From Lachnospiraceae bacterium (GTDB lineage Bacteria; Bacillota; Clostridia; Lachnospirales; Lachnospiraceae), in contig SVFT01000001.1 of the NCBI GenBank assembly GCA_015056735.1, positions 434,001-498,000 on the forward strand: 64,000 bases of DNA. The letters run 5' to 3'. The position numbers and the translations under genes are program-made. The notes beneath the pieces are model-generated. The model had not been told where the DNA came from and did not search any database. It saw only the letters and a list, made by a program, of their open reading frames with translations. Below are positions 1 through 8,324 of this stretch, one piece after another (positions within the stretch are counted from its first letter, which is position 1; the number at the start of each line of letters is the position of its first letter).

Positions 1-2463
1 CCTGCCGGCACGGCAGACTTCGGTGACCAGACGCTTTCTTTGGCTTCCAAGGTAGAGTATAAGACTCCGGACGAGATCTCCAGGATCCCGATCACAACAG
101 CATCCGGTGATATCATCCACCTTGGCGATGTGGCGCTCGTCAGCTACGACACAAAGACGCCGACAGCCTACAGCCGTTACAACAACAAGGACAATGTCAC
201 GATCTCGATGACCAAGGTGCAGTCTTCCAGCGCGGTTACGCTTGCCAACAAAGCGTACAAAGCGATCGAGAAGCTGAACGAGCAGCACCCCGAATTCCGG
301 ATCGAGACCATCTATGACAGTTCGGAGACCATCAAGAATTCCATTAAGACGATCGCGGAGACGCTCCTTGTCGGTGTCCTTCTGACGATGGCGGTTCTGT
401 TTTTGTTCTTCGGTGACCTGAAGGGCTCACTGATCGTCGGAAGCTCCATGCCGGTATCGCTCCTGCTGACATTCATTCTCATGAATTTCCTCGGGTTTAC
501 CTTAAACCTCGTCACCATGGGCGCACTGGTCATCGGTATCGGTATGATGGTAGATAACGCGATCGTTGTTATCGAGATGATCTTCCGAAAGCGTGATGAG
601 GGGCTGGACTTTATGGATGCGGCCTATGAAGGTACGAAGATCGTGATCAATTCCATCATCGCATCGACGATCACGACAGTCGTTGTATATCTGCCGCTTG
701 CCATGATGAAAGGTCTGTCCGGTCAGATGTTCGGGCAGCTCGGCTATACGATTATCTTCTCGCTTTTGACATCTCTCTTTTCCGCGATCACGCTGGTACC
801 GCTGTGTTTTTCGCAGTACAAGCCTGTGGAGAAAAAGGAGAGCCGGATCAATCATTTTCTGGAAAAACTCGGCGAGAGGTATTCACGCATATTAAAGAAA
901 GCGCTGCATAGAAGGAAAACGGTTGCGTTTACCGCGATCGCGATCTTTGCGGTCTCGATCTTCCTGTTTAAGTTCTGTAATGTTGAGCTGATGGGAAGAG
1001 CCGACGAAGGCCGTGTCAATATCAGTGTTGACTTCAGGCCGGGTACGCGCGTGGATGTGATCGATGCAAAGGTGCGTGAGCTGGAGCAGTTTGCATCGGA
1101 AAGCCCGTATATTCGCGATTACAGTGCTGGGAGCAATGAGACTTCCGCATCCGGATCGGTCTCATGTTATGTGTCGGATGACTGTGATCTGACGACGACG
1201 GAGATCGTTGATGAGTGGACACCTTTGTTAAAAGAATATGAAGATAACTGCGAGATATCTGTTTCGGGTGGTTCTTCCATGGGCATGACCGGCTCCGGTG
1301 GAGGCAATACGTACGCGGTTTCTCTTGAAAGTACGGATCTGGATCTGTTAAAAGAAGGGGCCAGAGTGGCTGCCGATGCCATAGCGACGGTTCCGGGCGT
1401 CATCACGGTTAATTCCGGGCTTTCGAACGGTGCAACCAGAGCAGAGGTCAAGGTCGATCCCATGAGGGCTTCCGCGGCGGGCATGACACCGCAGCAGGTT
1501 GCGAATGCGCTCTATGCGATCATGTCCGGATCCAAAGCGATGGAAGTGTCCATTGACGGCCGCGATTACAATGTGCGCGTGGAATTCCCCGAGGGTGAAT
1601 ACGAGACCGTAAACGATGTTATGGGCTTGACATTGACCAATGCGCGAGGACAGGCGGTTCCCGTCAGCGATATCGCCGATATCGTCTATACGGATACGCC
1701 GACCTCCATCGACAAGCAGAACAGCCGCTACAGAACAGAGGTTACCGCGACACTGACGGCGGAAGCAAAATTCTCCGCGCAGGGTGCGATCGAAGAGAAG
1801 ATCGCCCAGACCCGTCTTCCGGAAGGCGTGGACCAGACGGTCAACTCCGAAAACGAAATGATGCAGGAAGAGTTCGGTGCGATCATCAAAGCGATCATCG
1901 TTGCGATCCTGCTGGTATATATGGTCATGGCGATCGAGTTTGAGAACCTTCGCTATTCGGGAATGGTCATGTTCTGTATCCCGTTCTCTCTGATCGGTTC
2001 CATCCTGCTCCTTCTCGTTACGAGATGTACGATCAGTATGGTCTCTCTGATGGGCTTTTTGATGCTGATCGGTATCGTTGTTAATAACGGTATTCTGTAT
2101 GTTGACTATACGAATCAGCTCAGACAGGGCGGTATGACGACGGAGGATGCGCTGATCGCGACAGGTGTGTCGCGTCTTCGTCCGATCCTGATGACGACAC
2201 TGACGACGGTCCTTTCCATGATCCCGATGACGCTCGGCCTTGGCAAGAACGGTAAGATGATGCAGAGTATGGCGGTCGTTATTGTCGGTGGTCTTTCCGC
2301 ATCGACCATCCTGACACTTGTTCTTTTACCGACCTTCTATATGATCATTCATAAGAAGAGCAAGGCAAGAAAGGCCAAAAAGAAGGCGATCGAAGACGGC
2401 ACATACGTTGCACCGAAAAAGAAAAGAAGATGGTTTGGACGTAAAAAAGACGTGATCGAATAA
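1..2463 (+). CDS. RND-family efflux permease, 3' part (5' end outside window)
   Basis: The reading frame is open from the first base of the window, so this is the C-terminal ~820 residues of a ~1000+ residue transporter; the in-frame TTG at 40 is not the true start. It belongs to the AcrB/SwrC-type RND superfamily, proton-driven exporters of amphiphilic compounds in the cytoplasmic membrane. Visible are a first membrane block (about residues 115-270 of the visible part) with the TM4-like motif GMMVDNAIVVIE, a large extracellular porter region, a second membrane block with the GIVVNNGILYVDY motif and MTTLTTVLSMIP, and a short basic tail (KKKRRWFGRKK). In AcrB two adjacent Asp carry protons; here the second position is Asn, a variation seen in other RND proteins. 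A membrane-fusion partner would be expected upstream. Substrate cannot be told. Confidence 0.93.
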   Translation, partial: PAGTADFGDQTLSLASKVEYKTPDEISRIPITTASGDIIHLGDVALVSYDTKTPTAYSRYNNKDNVTISMTKVQSSSAVTLANKAYKAIEKLNEQHPEFRIETIYDSSETIKNSIKTIAETLLVGVLLTMAVLFLFFGDLKGSLIVGSSMPVSLLLTFILMNFLGFTLNLVTMGALVIGIGMMVDNAIVVIEMIFRKRDEGLDFMDAAYEGTKIVINSIIASTITTVVVYLPLAMMKGLSGQMFGQLGYTIIFSLLTSLFSAITLVPLCFSQYKPVEKKESRINHFLEKLGERYSRILKKALHRRKTVAFTAIAIFAVSIFLFKFCNVELMGRADEGRVNISVDFRPGTRVDVIDAKVRELEQFASESPYIRDYSAGSNETSASGSVSCYVSDDCDLTTTEIVDEWTPLLKEYEDNCEISVSGGSSMGMTGSGGGNTYAVSLESTDLDLLKEGARVAADAIATVPGVITVNSGLSNGATRAEVKVDPMRASAAGMTPQQVANALYAIMSGSKAMEVSIDGRDYNVRVEFPEGEYETVNDVMGLTLTNARGQAVPVSDIADIVYTDTPTSIDKQNSRYRTEVTATLTAEAKFSAQGAIEEKIAQTRLPEGVDQTVNSENEMMQEEFGAIIKAIIVAILLVYMVMAIEFENLRYSGMVMFCIPFSLIGSILLLLVTRCTISMVSLMGFLMLIGIVVNNGILYVDYTNQLRQGGMTTEDALIATGVSRLRPILMTTLTTVLSMIPMTLGLGKNGKMMQSMAVVIVGGLSASTILTLVLLPTFYMIIHKKSKARKAKKKAIEDGTYVAPKKKRRWFGRKKDVIE

Positions 2464-2489
2464 ACGCCTGATTTATCAAGATTTTCCTT

Positions 2490-2528
2490 TTGCTCCTTTC
2501 CTGTTGTTGTGATACAATAGGAAAGGAG
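2490..2528 (+). promoter_or_regulatory. Extended -10 promoter overlapping a 10-bp hairpin that contains the Shine-Dalgarno
   Basis: TTGCTC at 2490-2495, 17 bases, then TACAAT at 2513-2518 preceded by TGA make an extended -10 promoter. CTCCTTTCCT (2493-2502) and AGGAAAGGAG (2519-2528) are perfect inverted repeats with a 16-base loop. The right arm is the ribosome binding site of the deacetylase gene and is followed by a T-run. In read-through RNA from the RND gene the hairpin could act as a terminator or hide the ribosome site, whereas RNA starting near 2525 would lack the left arm. Confidence 0.6.
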
Positions 2529-2535
2529 TTTTTAT

Positions 2536-3504
2536 GTGGTCATGATGGATGAATCAAGAAGAAAGCGGATCAAACGGCTGAAGCGCGTGATCGTAACCTG
2601 CTTCTTACTAGCCGTTTTTGTGCCGACTACGCTTTGCATCCTGCAGAGTGCGAGACTGCATATGGCACAGGAGGAGATCGCAAGATTGCAGGAGCAGCTT
2701 GCCGCTGCGACGGGTACGGACACCCGGGAAGCGGCAGAGGCGGCTTTGGAGGTCACCCCCGCTTTGCCTGACGAGATACCGGATGCGGCTTCTTTTGACC
2801 CGGAGTCGGAAGAAGCGAACATCAGACGATGGGAAGAGTCGGACAATACGGGAGAACGTAAAGTTCTGACTGCTTCCGGCATGCGAGAGGTGTATCTGAC
2901 GTTTGATGACGGACCGAGCATTTATACGGATCGGATCCTCGATATCTTAAAAGAGTATGGCGTCAAAGCCACCTTTTTTGTTGTCGCAAAAGGCAAAGAG
3001 GATTACGAAGATTCTCTTCGGAGGATCGTGGCGGAAGGCCATACGCTCGGGATGCATTCCTACAGTCATAAGTACCGCGAGATCTATGCATCAAAAGAAG
3101 CTTTCATCAAAGATGTGAACGCACTGCAGGACTATCTGCATGATGTGACCGGGGTCTATCCGCAGGTCTATCGCTTTCCGGGCGGAAGCAGCAACAGAGC
3201 ATCCGGCGTGAGCATGAAGGATCTGGAAGCCTATCTTTCCGAGATCGGCGTCCGGTATTATGACTGGAACGTTTCCTGCAGAGATGCGACAGGAAGAGGC
3301 CTTGGCAAGGATTCCGTCACCTATTATGCGACACATGAGCTTGCGGATTATTCCGAAGCGATCATTCTGATGCATGATGCGGCAGACAAGAAGAGCACGG
3401 TCGACGCACTTCCGGGCATCATCGAGAAGATCCTGGCAATGCCCGATACGGTGATCCTTCCGATCACGGAAGAGACTGTTCCGATACAACATGACGCAAA
3501 TTAG
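2536..3504 (+). CDS. Membrane-anchored polysaccharide deacetylase (NodB/CE4)
   Basis: A CE4-family metal-dependent deacetylase, probably acting on peptidoglycan or another wall sugar outside the membrane. Residues ~15-35 form one hydrophobic N-terminal anchor (VIVTCFLLAVFVPTTLCI) after a very basic start, followed by a coiled, acidic linker and the NodB domain from about residue 118. The TFDDGPS motif carries the catalytic base and first metal ligand, HSYSH (~residue 174) gives the two His ligands, RFPGGSS is motif 3, and ILMHDA near the C terminus supplies the last His. GTG at 2536 has the best spacing from the GGAAAGGAG ribosome site; ATG at 2542 or 2545 is possible. It follows the RND gene but has its own promoter. 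Substrate (GlcNAc or MurNAc of peptidoglycan) is inferred. Confidence 0.9.
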   Translation: MVMMDESRRKRIKRLKRVIVTCFLLAVFVPTTLCILQSARLHMAQEEIARLQEQLAAATGTDTREAAEAALEVTPALPDEIPDAASFDPESEEANIRRWEESDNTGERKVLTASGMREVYLTFDDGPSIYTDRILDILKEYGVKATFFVVAKGKEDYEDSLRRIVAEGHTLGMHSYSHKYREIYASKEAFIKDVNALQDYLHDVTGVYPQVYRFPGGSSNRASGVSMKDLEAYLSEIGVRYYDWNVSCRDATGRGLGKDSVTYYATHELADYSEAIILMHDAADKKSTVDALPGIIEKILAMPDTVILPITEETVPIQHDAN

Positions 3505-3543
3505 ATCATTTTGAAAATAGAAAACAACGGAGGATTTGAAACA

Positions 3544-4251
3544 ATGGGATTTTTTTCAGACTTGAAAGAGGATTTATCAACTTCGGTAAATGATTTCATG
3601 CCGAGCGAAGAAGAGGTAACGCAGGAAGTTGCCCCGGAAGCCGCGCTCGTGGAAGAAGTGCCTGAGAAAACACAGGATGTATCCGGCGAGCTGGAGTCCC
3701 TTCTTGATAAGATGGAAGAGGCACCTGCACCTGAACCTGCGCCGCAGAAACCCGCTCCTTCTTTTGTCGGCAGGATCGCATCCGATGAGACTGCACTGAT
3801 CACAGCCGGCATGAGCATTAAGGGTGATATCACAAGTGACGGATCCCTCGACGTGATCGGCAGCATCGAAGGCAACATCGACATTCTCGGCAAGCTGAAT
3901 GTAACGGGCACCGTACTCGGCAATTCGAAGGCGATGGAAGTATATGCGGAGAATGCGAAGATCACAGGCGAGATCAAAAGCGAAGGCAGTGTGAAGATCG
4001 GTCAGAGCACAGTTGTGATCGGCAATCTGTTTGCGACAAGTGCCGTGATCGCCGGCGCAGTAAAGGGCGATATCGATGTACACGGTCCCGTTATCCTTGA
4101 TACATCCGCGATCGTAATGGGCAACATCAAATCCAAATCCGTTCAGATCAATAACGGTGCGGTTATTGAAGGTATGTGTTCGCAGTGCTACGCAGAAGTG
4201 AACCCGACATCCTTCTTTGACGGCATCAAACAAAAAGGAAAAAATAAATAA
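3544..4251 (+). CDS. Bactofilin (polymer-forming cytoskeletal protein)
   Basis: Bactofilins are small beta-helical proteins that polymerise without nucleotide and serve as membrane-associated scaffolds for wall synthesis or cell shape. The first ~80 residues are a flexible acidic and Pro/Ala-rich arm (EEAPAPEPAPQKPAP). Residues ~80-215 carry the repeating hydrophobic-glycine pattern of a right-handed beta-helix (ITAGMSIKGDI, SLDVIGSIEGNI, LNVTGTVLGN, VKIGQSTVVIGNL). ATG at 3544 is chosen because GGAGG at 3529-3533 lies 10 bases upstream; an in-frame TTG at 3511 lacks such a site. The stop TAA shares its last A with the ATG of pyrH, so the two are translationally coupled. The location at the head of a lipid/wall precursor operon fits a morphogenetic role, which remains inference. 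Confidence 0.88.
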   Translation: MGFFSDLKEDLSTSVNDFMPSEEEVTQEVAPEAALVEEVPEKTQDVSGELESLLDKMEEAPAPEPAPQKPAPSFVGRIASDETALITAGMSIKGDITSDGSLDVIGSIEGNIDILGKLNVTGTVLGNSKAMEVYAENAKITGEIKSEGSVKIGQSTVVIGNLFATSAVIAGAVKGDIDVHGPVILDTSAIVMGNIKSKSVQINNGAVIEGMCSQCYAEVNPTSFFDGIKQKGKNK

Positions 4252-4958
4252 TGGCAGACAAGGCAAAACGTATCTTATTAAAACTGAGCGGCGAAGCGCT
4301 TGCGGGTGAGAAGAAGACGGGTTTTGACGAGCTTACGGTACGCGGCGTTGCATTGCAGGTCAAGCAATTGACGGATTCAGGCGTACAGGTCGGCATCGTG
4401 ATCGGCGGCGGCAATTTCTGGCGCGGTCGTTCGAGCGAGAACATTGATCGCACGAAGGCAGACCAGATCGGAATGCTCGCGACCGTTATGAACTGCATTT
4501 ACGTATCCGAGATCTTCCGCAGTGTCGGGATGATGACCAATATTCTGACACCGTTTGAGATCGGGGCGTTTACAAAGCTTTTTTCAAAAGATCGTGCCAA
4601 TAAATACTTCGCGCACGGTCAGGTCGTTTTCTTTGCAGGCGGTACGGGACATCCGTACTTCTCTACAGATACGGGTGTTGTGCTTCGTGCGATCGAAGTG
4701 GAAGCCGACATGATCCTTCTTGCGAAGGCGATCGACGGCGTATATGATGACGATCCGAAGAAGAACCCGAATGCAAAGCGCTATGACAGCGTGACGATCG
4801 ATGAAGTGATCGAGAAGAATCTGCAGGTAGTGGATATGACAGCCTCGATCCTTGCAAGGGACAATAAGATGCCGATGCGTGTGTTCGGCCTGAATGAAGA
4901 GAACAGTATCGTGAATGCTCTGAAGGAGCAGTTTAACGGAACAGAAGTGACCGTATAG
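4251..4958 (+). CDS. pyrH: Uridylate (UMP) kinase
   Basis: Bacterial UMP kinase phosphorylates UMP to UDP with ATP in the cytoplasm, feeding pyrimidine nucleotide, RNA and UDP-sugar synthesis. At 235 residues it has the usual length of the hexameric amino-acid-kinase-fold enzyme. The N-terminal KRILLKLSGEAL (residues ~5-16) is the phosphate-binding lysine/serine motif, VIGGGNFWRG the glycine-rich loop, and GGTGHPYFSTDT the UMP-binding segment, followed by KAIDGVYDDDPKKNPNAKRY. In many Bacillota pyrH sits between tsf and frr; here a bactofilin replaces rpsB/tsf upstream, while frr follows after 14 bases with a strong AGGAGGGGG ribosome site. Confidence 0.98.
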   Translation: MADKAKRILLKLSGEALAGEKKTGFDELTVRGVALQVKQLTDSGVQVGIVIGGGNFWRGRSSENIDRTKADQIGMLATVMNCIYVSEIFRSVGMMTNILTPFEIGAFTKLFSKDRANKYFAHGQVVFFAGGTGHPYFSTDTGVVLRAIEVEADMILLAKAIDGVYDDDPKKNPNAKRYDSVTIDEVIEKNLQVVDMTASILARDNKMPMRVFGLNEENSIVNALKEQFNGTEVTV

Positions 4959-4972
4959 GAGGGGGAACCAGG

Positions 4973-5524
4973 ATGGATGCAAGAGTAAAGACTTACCAAG
5001 ATAAGATGCAGAAGGCTCTTGATTTTTTACTTGCCGATTATCAGACGATCCGCGCGGGACGTGCCAATCCGCATGTACTCGATAAGATCAAGGTTGATTA
5101 TTACGGAACACCGACACCGATCCAGTCAGTCGGCAATATCTCTGTTCCGGAAGCGCGTATGATCCAGATCGCGCCCTGGGAGAAGAACCTGATCAAGGAC
5201 ATTGAGAAAGCGATCCTTTCTTCCGATATCGGGATCACACCGAGTAATGACGGAGCCGTGATCCGGCTTGTTTTCCCGGAACTCACCGAGGAGCGAAGAA
5301 AAGACCTTGCAAAGGAAGTGAAGAAGAAAGGCGAGGATGCAAAGGTAGCCGTTCGCAACATCAGAAGAGACGGAAACGACGCATTCAAGAAGCTTTCCAA
5401 ATCCGATATTTCCGAGGATGAGATCAAACAGCTTGAAGATGAGCTTCAGAAGGAAACGGATAAGTTCATCAAAGAGATCGATAAGGCCGTAGATGATAAG
5501 ACCAAAGAGATCATGACTGTTTAG
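4973..5524 (+). CDS. frr: Ribosome recycling factor
   Basis: RRF works with EF-G and IF3 to split the post-termination ribosome from mRNA. The 183-residue product has the full length and both landmarks: the three-helix-bundle start (YQDKMQKALDFLLADYQTIRAGRANPHVLDKI) shown here by its RAGRANP motif, the central beta-rich domain with YYGTPTPIQSVGNISVPE, and the long C-terminal helix pair rich in Lys/Glu. It stands directly after pyrH, its usual partner, and before uppS after 76 bases. Those 76 bases contain a short imperfect hairpin (GGGAT/ATCCC arms, about 5531-5556) of no clear role. Confidence 0.98.
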   Translation: MDARVKTYQDKMQKALDFLLADYQTIRAGRANPHVLDKIKVDYYGTPTPIQSVGNISVPEARMIQIAPWEKNLIKDIEKAILSSDIGITPSNDGAVIRLVFPELTEERRKDLAKEVKKKGEDAKVAVRNIRRDGNDAFKKLSKSDISEDEIKQLEDELQKETDKFIKEIDKAVDDKTKEIMTV

Positions 5525-5600
5525 TAAGAATGGGGATGGCGGCGATGAGTCTGCTATCCCTTATCTGCGTTTTTATACCAAGTGAACAAGAGGATTTTTT

Positions 5601-6308
5601 ATGAATATACCGAACCATGTGGCGATCATTCTGGATGGAAACGGCCGCTGGGCCAGAGCCAAGGGCATGCCCCGTAATTATGGCCATGTCCAGGGTGCCA
5701 AGCAGGTTGAACTGATCTGCGAGAAGGCCTACAAGATGGGCATCAAATACCTGACGGTCTATGCATTTTCGACTGAAAACTGGTCGAGACCGAAAGACGA
5801 AGTAGACGCACTTATGAAGCTTCTCCGCCAGTATATGAAGAACTGTATCAAGATTGCGGACAAGAACGACATGTGCGTACGGATCATCGGAGACAAGACG
5901 CGCCTTGATCCGGATCTGCAGGAGAGCATTGCAAAGCTCGAAGAGCACACAAAGAATAACCCGGGACTTCGCTTCCAGGTTGCGATCAATTACGGCAGCC
6001 GTGATGAGATCGTGCGGGCGACGCGCCATATTGCCGAACTGGTAGAAAAGGGCGAGATGAAGCCGGAAGAGATCACGGAGAAAACGATAAGCGATCATCT
6101 TGATACGGCGGGATTCCCGGACCCTGATCTGATGATCCGTACCTGCAATGAGCAGAGGATCTCAAATTATCTGCTGTGGCAGCTCGCTTATGCGGAGCTG
6201 TATTTTACACCCGTTGCATGGCCTGATTTTAACGAAGAAGAATTAAAGAAGGCCGTGGAAGCTTACAATCAGCGTAATCGTAAGTTTGGCGGACTGAAGG
6301 AGGAATAA
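5601..6308 (+). CDS. uppS: Undecaprenyl diphosphate synthase (cis-prenyltransferase)
   Basis: UppS adds eight isopentenyl units in cis to farnesyl diphosphate to make the C55 lipid carrier for wall polymers. The catalytic Asp12 lies in HVAIILDGNGRWA, with RGxxxG-equivalent basic residues just after it. The C-terminal substrate motif reads DLMIRTCNEQRISNYLLWQ; most family members have RTSGEQRLSNFLLWQ, so Ser-Gly is replaced by Cys-Asn here. AYAELYFTPVAWPDF near the C terminus is typical. Length 235 residues is normal. An AGAGGA ribosome site precedes the ATG, and cdsA starts 2 bases after the stop with its ribosome site inside uppS. Confidence 0.97.
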   Translation: MNIPNHVAIILDGNGRWARAKGMPRNYGHVQGAKQVELICEKAYKMGIKYLTVYAFSTENWSRPKDEVDALMKLLRQYMKNCIKIADKNDMCVRIIGDKTRLDPDLQESIAKLEEHTKNNPGLRFQVAINYGSRDEIVRATRHIAELVEKGEMKPEEITEKTISDHLDTAGFPDPDLMIRTCNEQRISNYLLWQLAYAELYFTPVAWPDFNEEELKKAVEAYNQRNRKFGGLKEE

Positions 6309-6309
6309 C

Positions 6310-7149
6310 ATGGGCAAGAGGATCGTAAGCGGTGCGGCGCTTCTGGCAGTCGCACTCGGCGTGATCTGGGCCGGAGGCGAAGTCCTTGCGGCTGTGATCC
6401 TGCTGATCTCCTGCATTGCATACAGAGAACTCAACAAAGCAATCGGGGTGCATAAAGAAAAAGGGATTGATCCGCTTGAAGTCTTCGGCTATCTTGCGAT
6501 CATCTGCTATGATGTGCTCACTTATATAGCATGGAAGACGGAAAAGGACATGTTCCTTTACATTTGTATCCTGCTGTTTGCAACACTTTTGACATTTATG
6601 GCAGTCTACGTGATCACGTTCCCGCGTTACCGCGCAGAGCGCGTGATGTCATCTTTTTTCTGCCTGCTCTATGCGCCGGCGCTTCTGGAATTCATCTTTA
6701 AGACAAGATGCATGGATAACGGCATGGTGCTGGTATGGCTGATCTTTATCGCATCGTCTGTCAGCGATACGTTTGCGTATTTTGTCGGCGTGACGCTTGG
6801 GAAGCATAAGCTTGCACCCGTACTAAGCCCCAAGAAATCGATTGAAGGTGCGATCGGCGGGATCGTCGGTACGGCGATCTTTGGCGGCGTATACGGTTAT
6901 CTTGTCGGCGAGGGCCTTTTCTCAATGGGAAGGTTTGAGGTGGCGCTGAACTTTGCTGTTTTGTGCGGGGCTGGCAGCGTGATCTCTCAGATCGGCGATC
7001 TTGCCGCATCCGGTATCAAGCGTGATCATGACATCAAGGATTACGGCACATGCATCCCCGGACACGGCGGCATCATGGATCGTTTTGACAGTGTACTCTT
7101 CACCGCGCCCATCATCTACTATCTGGCGCGTGTGATGCTTTCTGTATAA
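6310..7149 (+). CDS. cdsA: Phosphatidate cytidylyltransferase (CDP-diglyceride synthase)
   Basis: CdsA makes CDP-diacylglycerol from phosphatidic acid and CTP in the cytoplasmic membrane, the entry point to anionic phospholipids. The 279-residue protein has about seven or eight hydrophobic segments and the family signature near residues 235-262: SGIKRDHDIKDYG followed by PGHGGIMDRFD. SDTFAYFVGVTLGK (about residues 153-166) and LSPKKSIEG are the other conserved blocks. Its ribosome site GAAGGAGG is within the end of uppS, and dxr follows after 11 bases. Confidence 0.97.
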   Translation: MGKRIVSGAALLAVALGVIWAGGEVLAAVILLISCIAYRELNKAIGVHKEKGIDPLEVFGYLAIICYDVLTYIAWKTEKDMFLYICILLFATLLTFMAVYVITFPRYRAERVMSSFFCLLYAPALLEFIFKTRCMDNGMVLVWLIFIASSVSDTFAYFVGVTLGKHKLAPVLSPKKSIEGAIGGIVGTAIFGGVYGYLVGEGLFSMGRFEVALNFAVLCGAGSVISQIGDLAASGIKRDHDIKDYGTCIPGHGGIMDRFDSVLFTAPIIYYLARVMLSV

Positions 7150-7160
7150 GGAGTTTGAGA

Positions 7161-8312
7161 ATGAAAAGGATCGGTATCTTAGGTTCTACGGGGTCGATCG
7201 GAACGCAGACGCTCGAAGTCGTTCGAAACAATCCGGATGATCTTACCGTTACGGCGCTTGCAGCCGGCACGAACGTGGACCTTTTGGAAAAACAGATCAG
7301 AGAATTCAGACCGAAGATCGCCTGCCTGTGGAGTGAAGAGAGCTGTAAGGATCTTCGCACAAGGATCGCAGATCTTGGTGATACGGAGGTCGTATCCGGC
7401 ATGGAGGGTCTCATCCGGATCGCAGAGTATCCGGGGGCGGACGCACTTGTAACGGCGATCGTCGGCATGATCGGTGTCAGGCCGACACTTGAAGCGATCA
7501 AATGCGGCAAAGATATCATGCTCGCAAATAAAGAGACGCTCGTTACAGCGGGACATATTCTGATGCCTCTCGCAAGAGAGCGGGGCGTTTCCGTCCTTCC
7601 CGTTGACAGTGAACACAGCGCGATCTTTCAGTCGCTTCAGGGCGAGGACCCCGCGACGATCGACCGCATCATTCTGACGGCATCCGGCGGTCCTTTCCGC
7701 GGTAAGAAGCGTGAAGAACTCACCGGAATGACGGCGGAGGATGCTTTAAAGCACCCGAACTGGAGCATGGGGCGCAAGATCACGGTGGATTCATCTACGC
7801 TTGTAAACAAAGGTCTTGAAGTCATGGAAGTGAAGTGGCTCTTTGATGTGGAGCCGGACAGGATCCAGGTCGTTGTGCAGCCGCAGAGCATCATTCATTC
7901 CGCGGTACAGTATGTAGACGGCAGTATGATCGCGCAGCTTGGGCTTCCGGATATGAAACTGCCGATCCAGTATGCGCTTCTGTATCCCGATCGTAAGCCG
8001 ATGCCGGGGCCGAAGCTTGACCTGTACGATCTTTCCGGCATCACATTTGAGAAGCCTGATATGGAGACGTTTAAAGGACTGGGGCTTGCATTCGATGCGC
8101 TGAAGGCGGGCGGATCGCTTCCGACTGTCTATAATGCCGCCAATGAAAAAGCGGTAGCGCTGTTTTTGGATCATAAGATCCGTTTTCTGGATATTGCGGA
8201 TCTGATCGAAAAAGCAATGGCACATCATAAGAATATTGCCGATCCGAATGTGGATCAGATCCTTGCAACGGAACTGGAGACGTATGACTACCTGCGTACT
8301 CTTTCCGAATAA
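7161..8312 (+). CDS. dxr: 1-deoxy-D-xylulose 5-phosphate reductoisomerase
   Basis: Dxr converts DXP to MEP with NADPH and a divalent metal, the committed step of the non-mevalonate isoprenoid pathway. The N-terminal Rossmann motif IGILGSTGSIGTQTLEV is at residues 4-20. Metal/substrate motifs are DSEHSAIFQ (Asp and Glu ligands), ASGGPFRG, HPNWSMGRKITVDSSTL and NKGLEVMEVKWLF. ATG at 7161 is chosen because AAGGAG at 7148-7153 lies 7 bases upstream; an in-frame TTG at 7155 would be too close. 383 residues is normal. Together with ispG in this operon it supplies the isoprenoids used by uppS, so the operon links precursor and carrier-lipid synthesis. Confidence 0.97.
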   Translation: MKRIGILGSTGSIGTQTLEVVRNNPDDLTVTALAAGTNVDLLEKQIREFRPKIACLWSEESCKDLRTRIADLGDTEVVSGMEGLIRIAEYPGADALVTAIVGMIGVRPTLEAIKCGKDIMLANKETLVTAGHILMPLARERGVSVLPVDSEHSAIFQSLQGEDPATIDRIILTASGGPFRGKKREELTGMTAEDALKHPNWSMGRKITVDSSTLVNKGLEVMEVKWLFDVEPDRIQVVVQPQSIIHSAVQYVDGSMIAQLGLPDMKLPIQYALLYPDRKPMPGPKLDLYDLSGITFEKPDMETFKGLGLAFDALKAGGSLPTVYNAANEKAVALFLDHKIRFLDIADLIEKAMAHHKNIADPNVDQILATELETYDYLRTLSE

Positions 8313-8324
8313 ATTGGAGATCAT

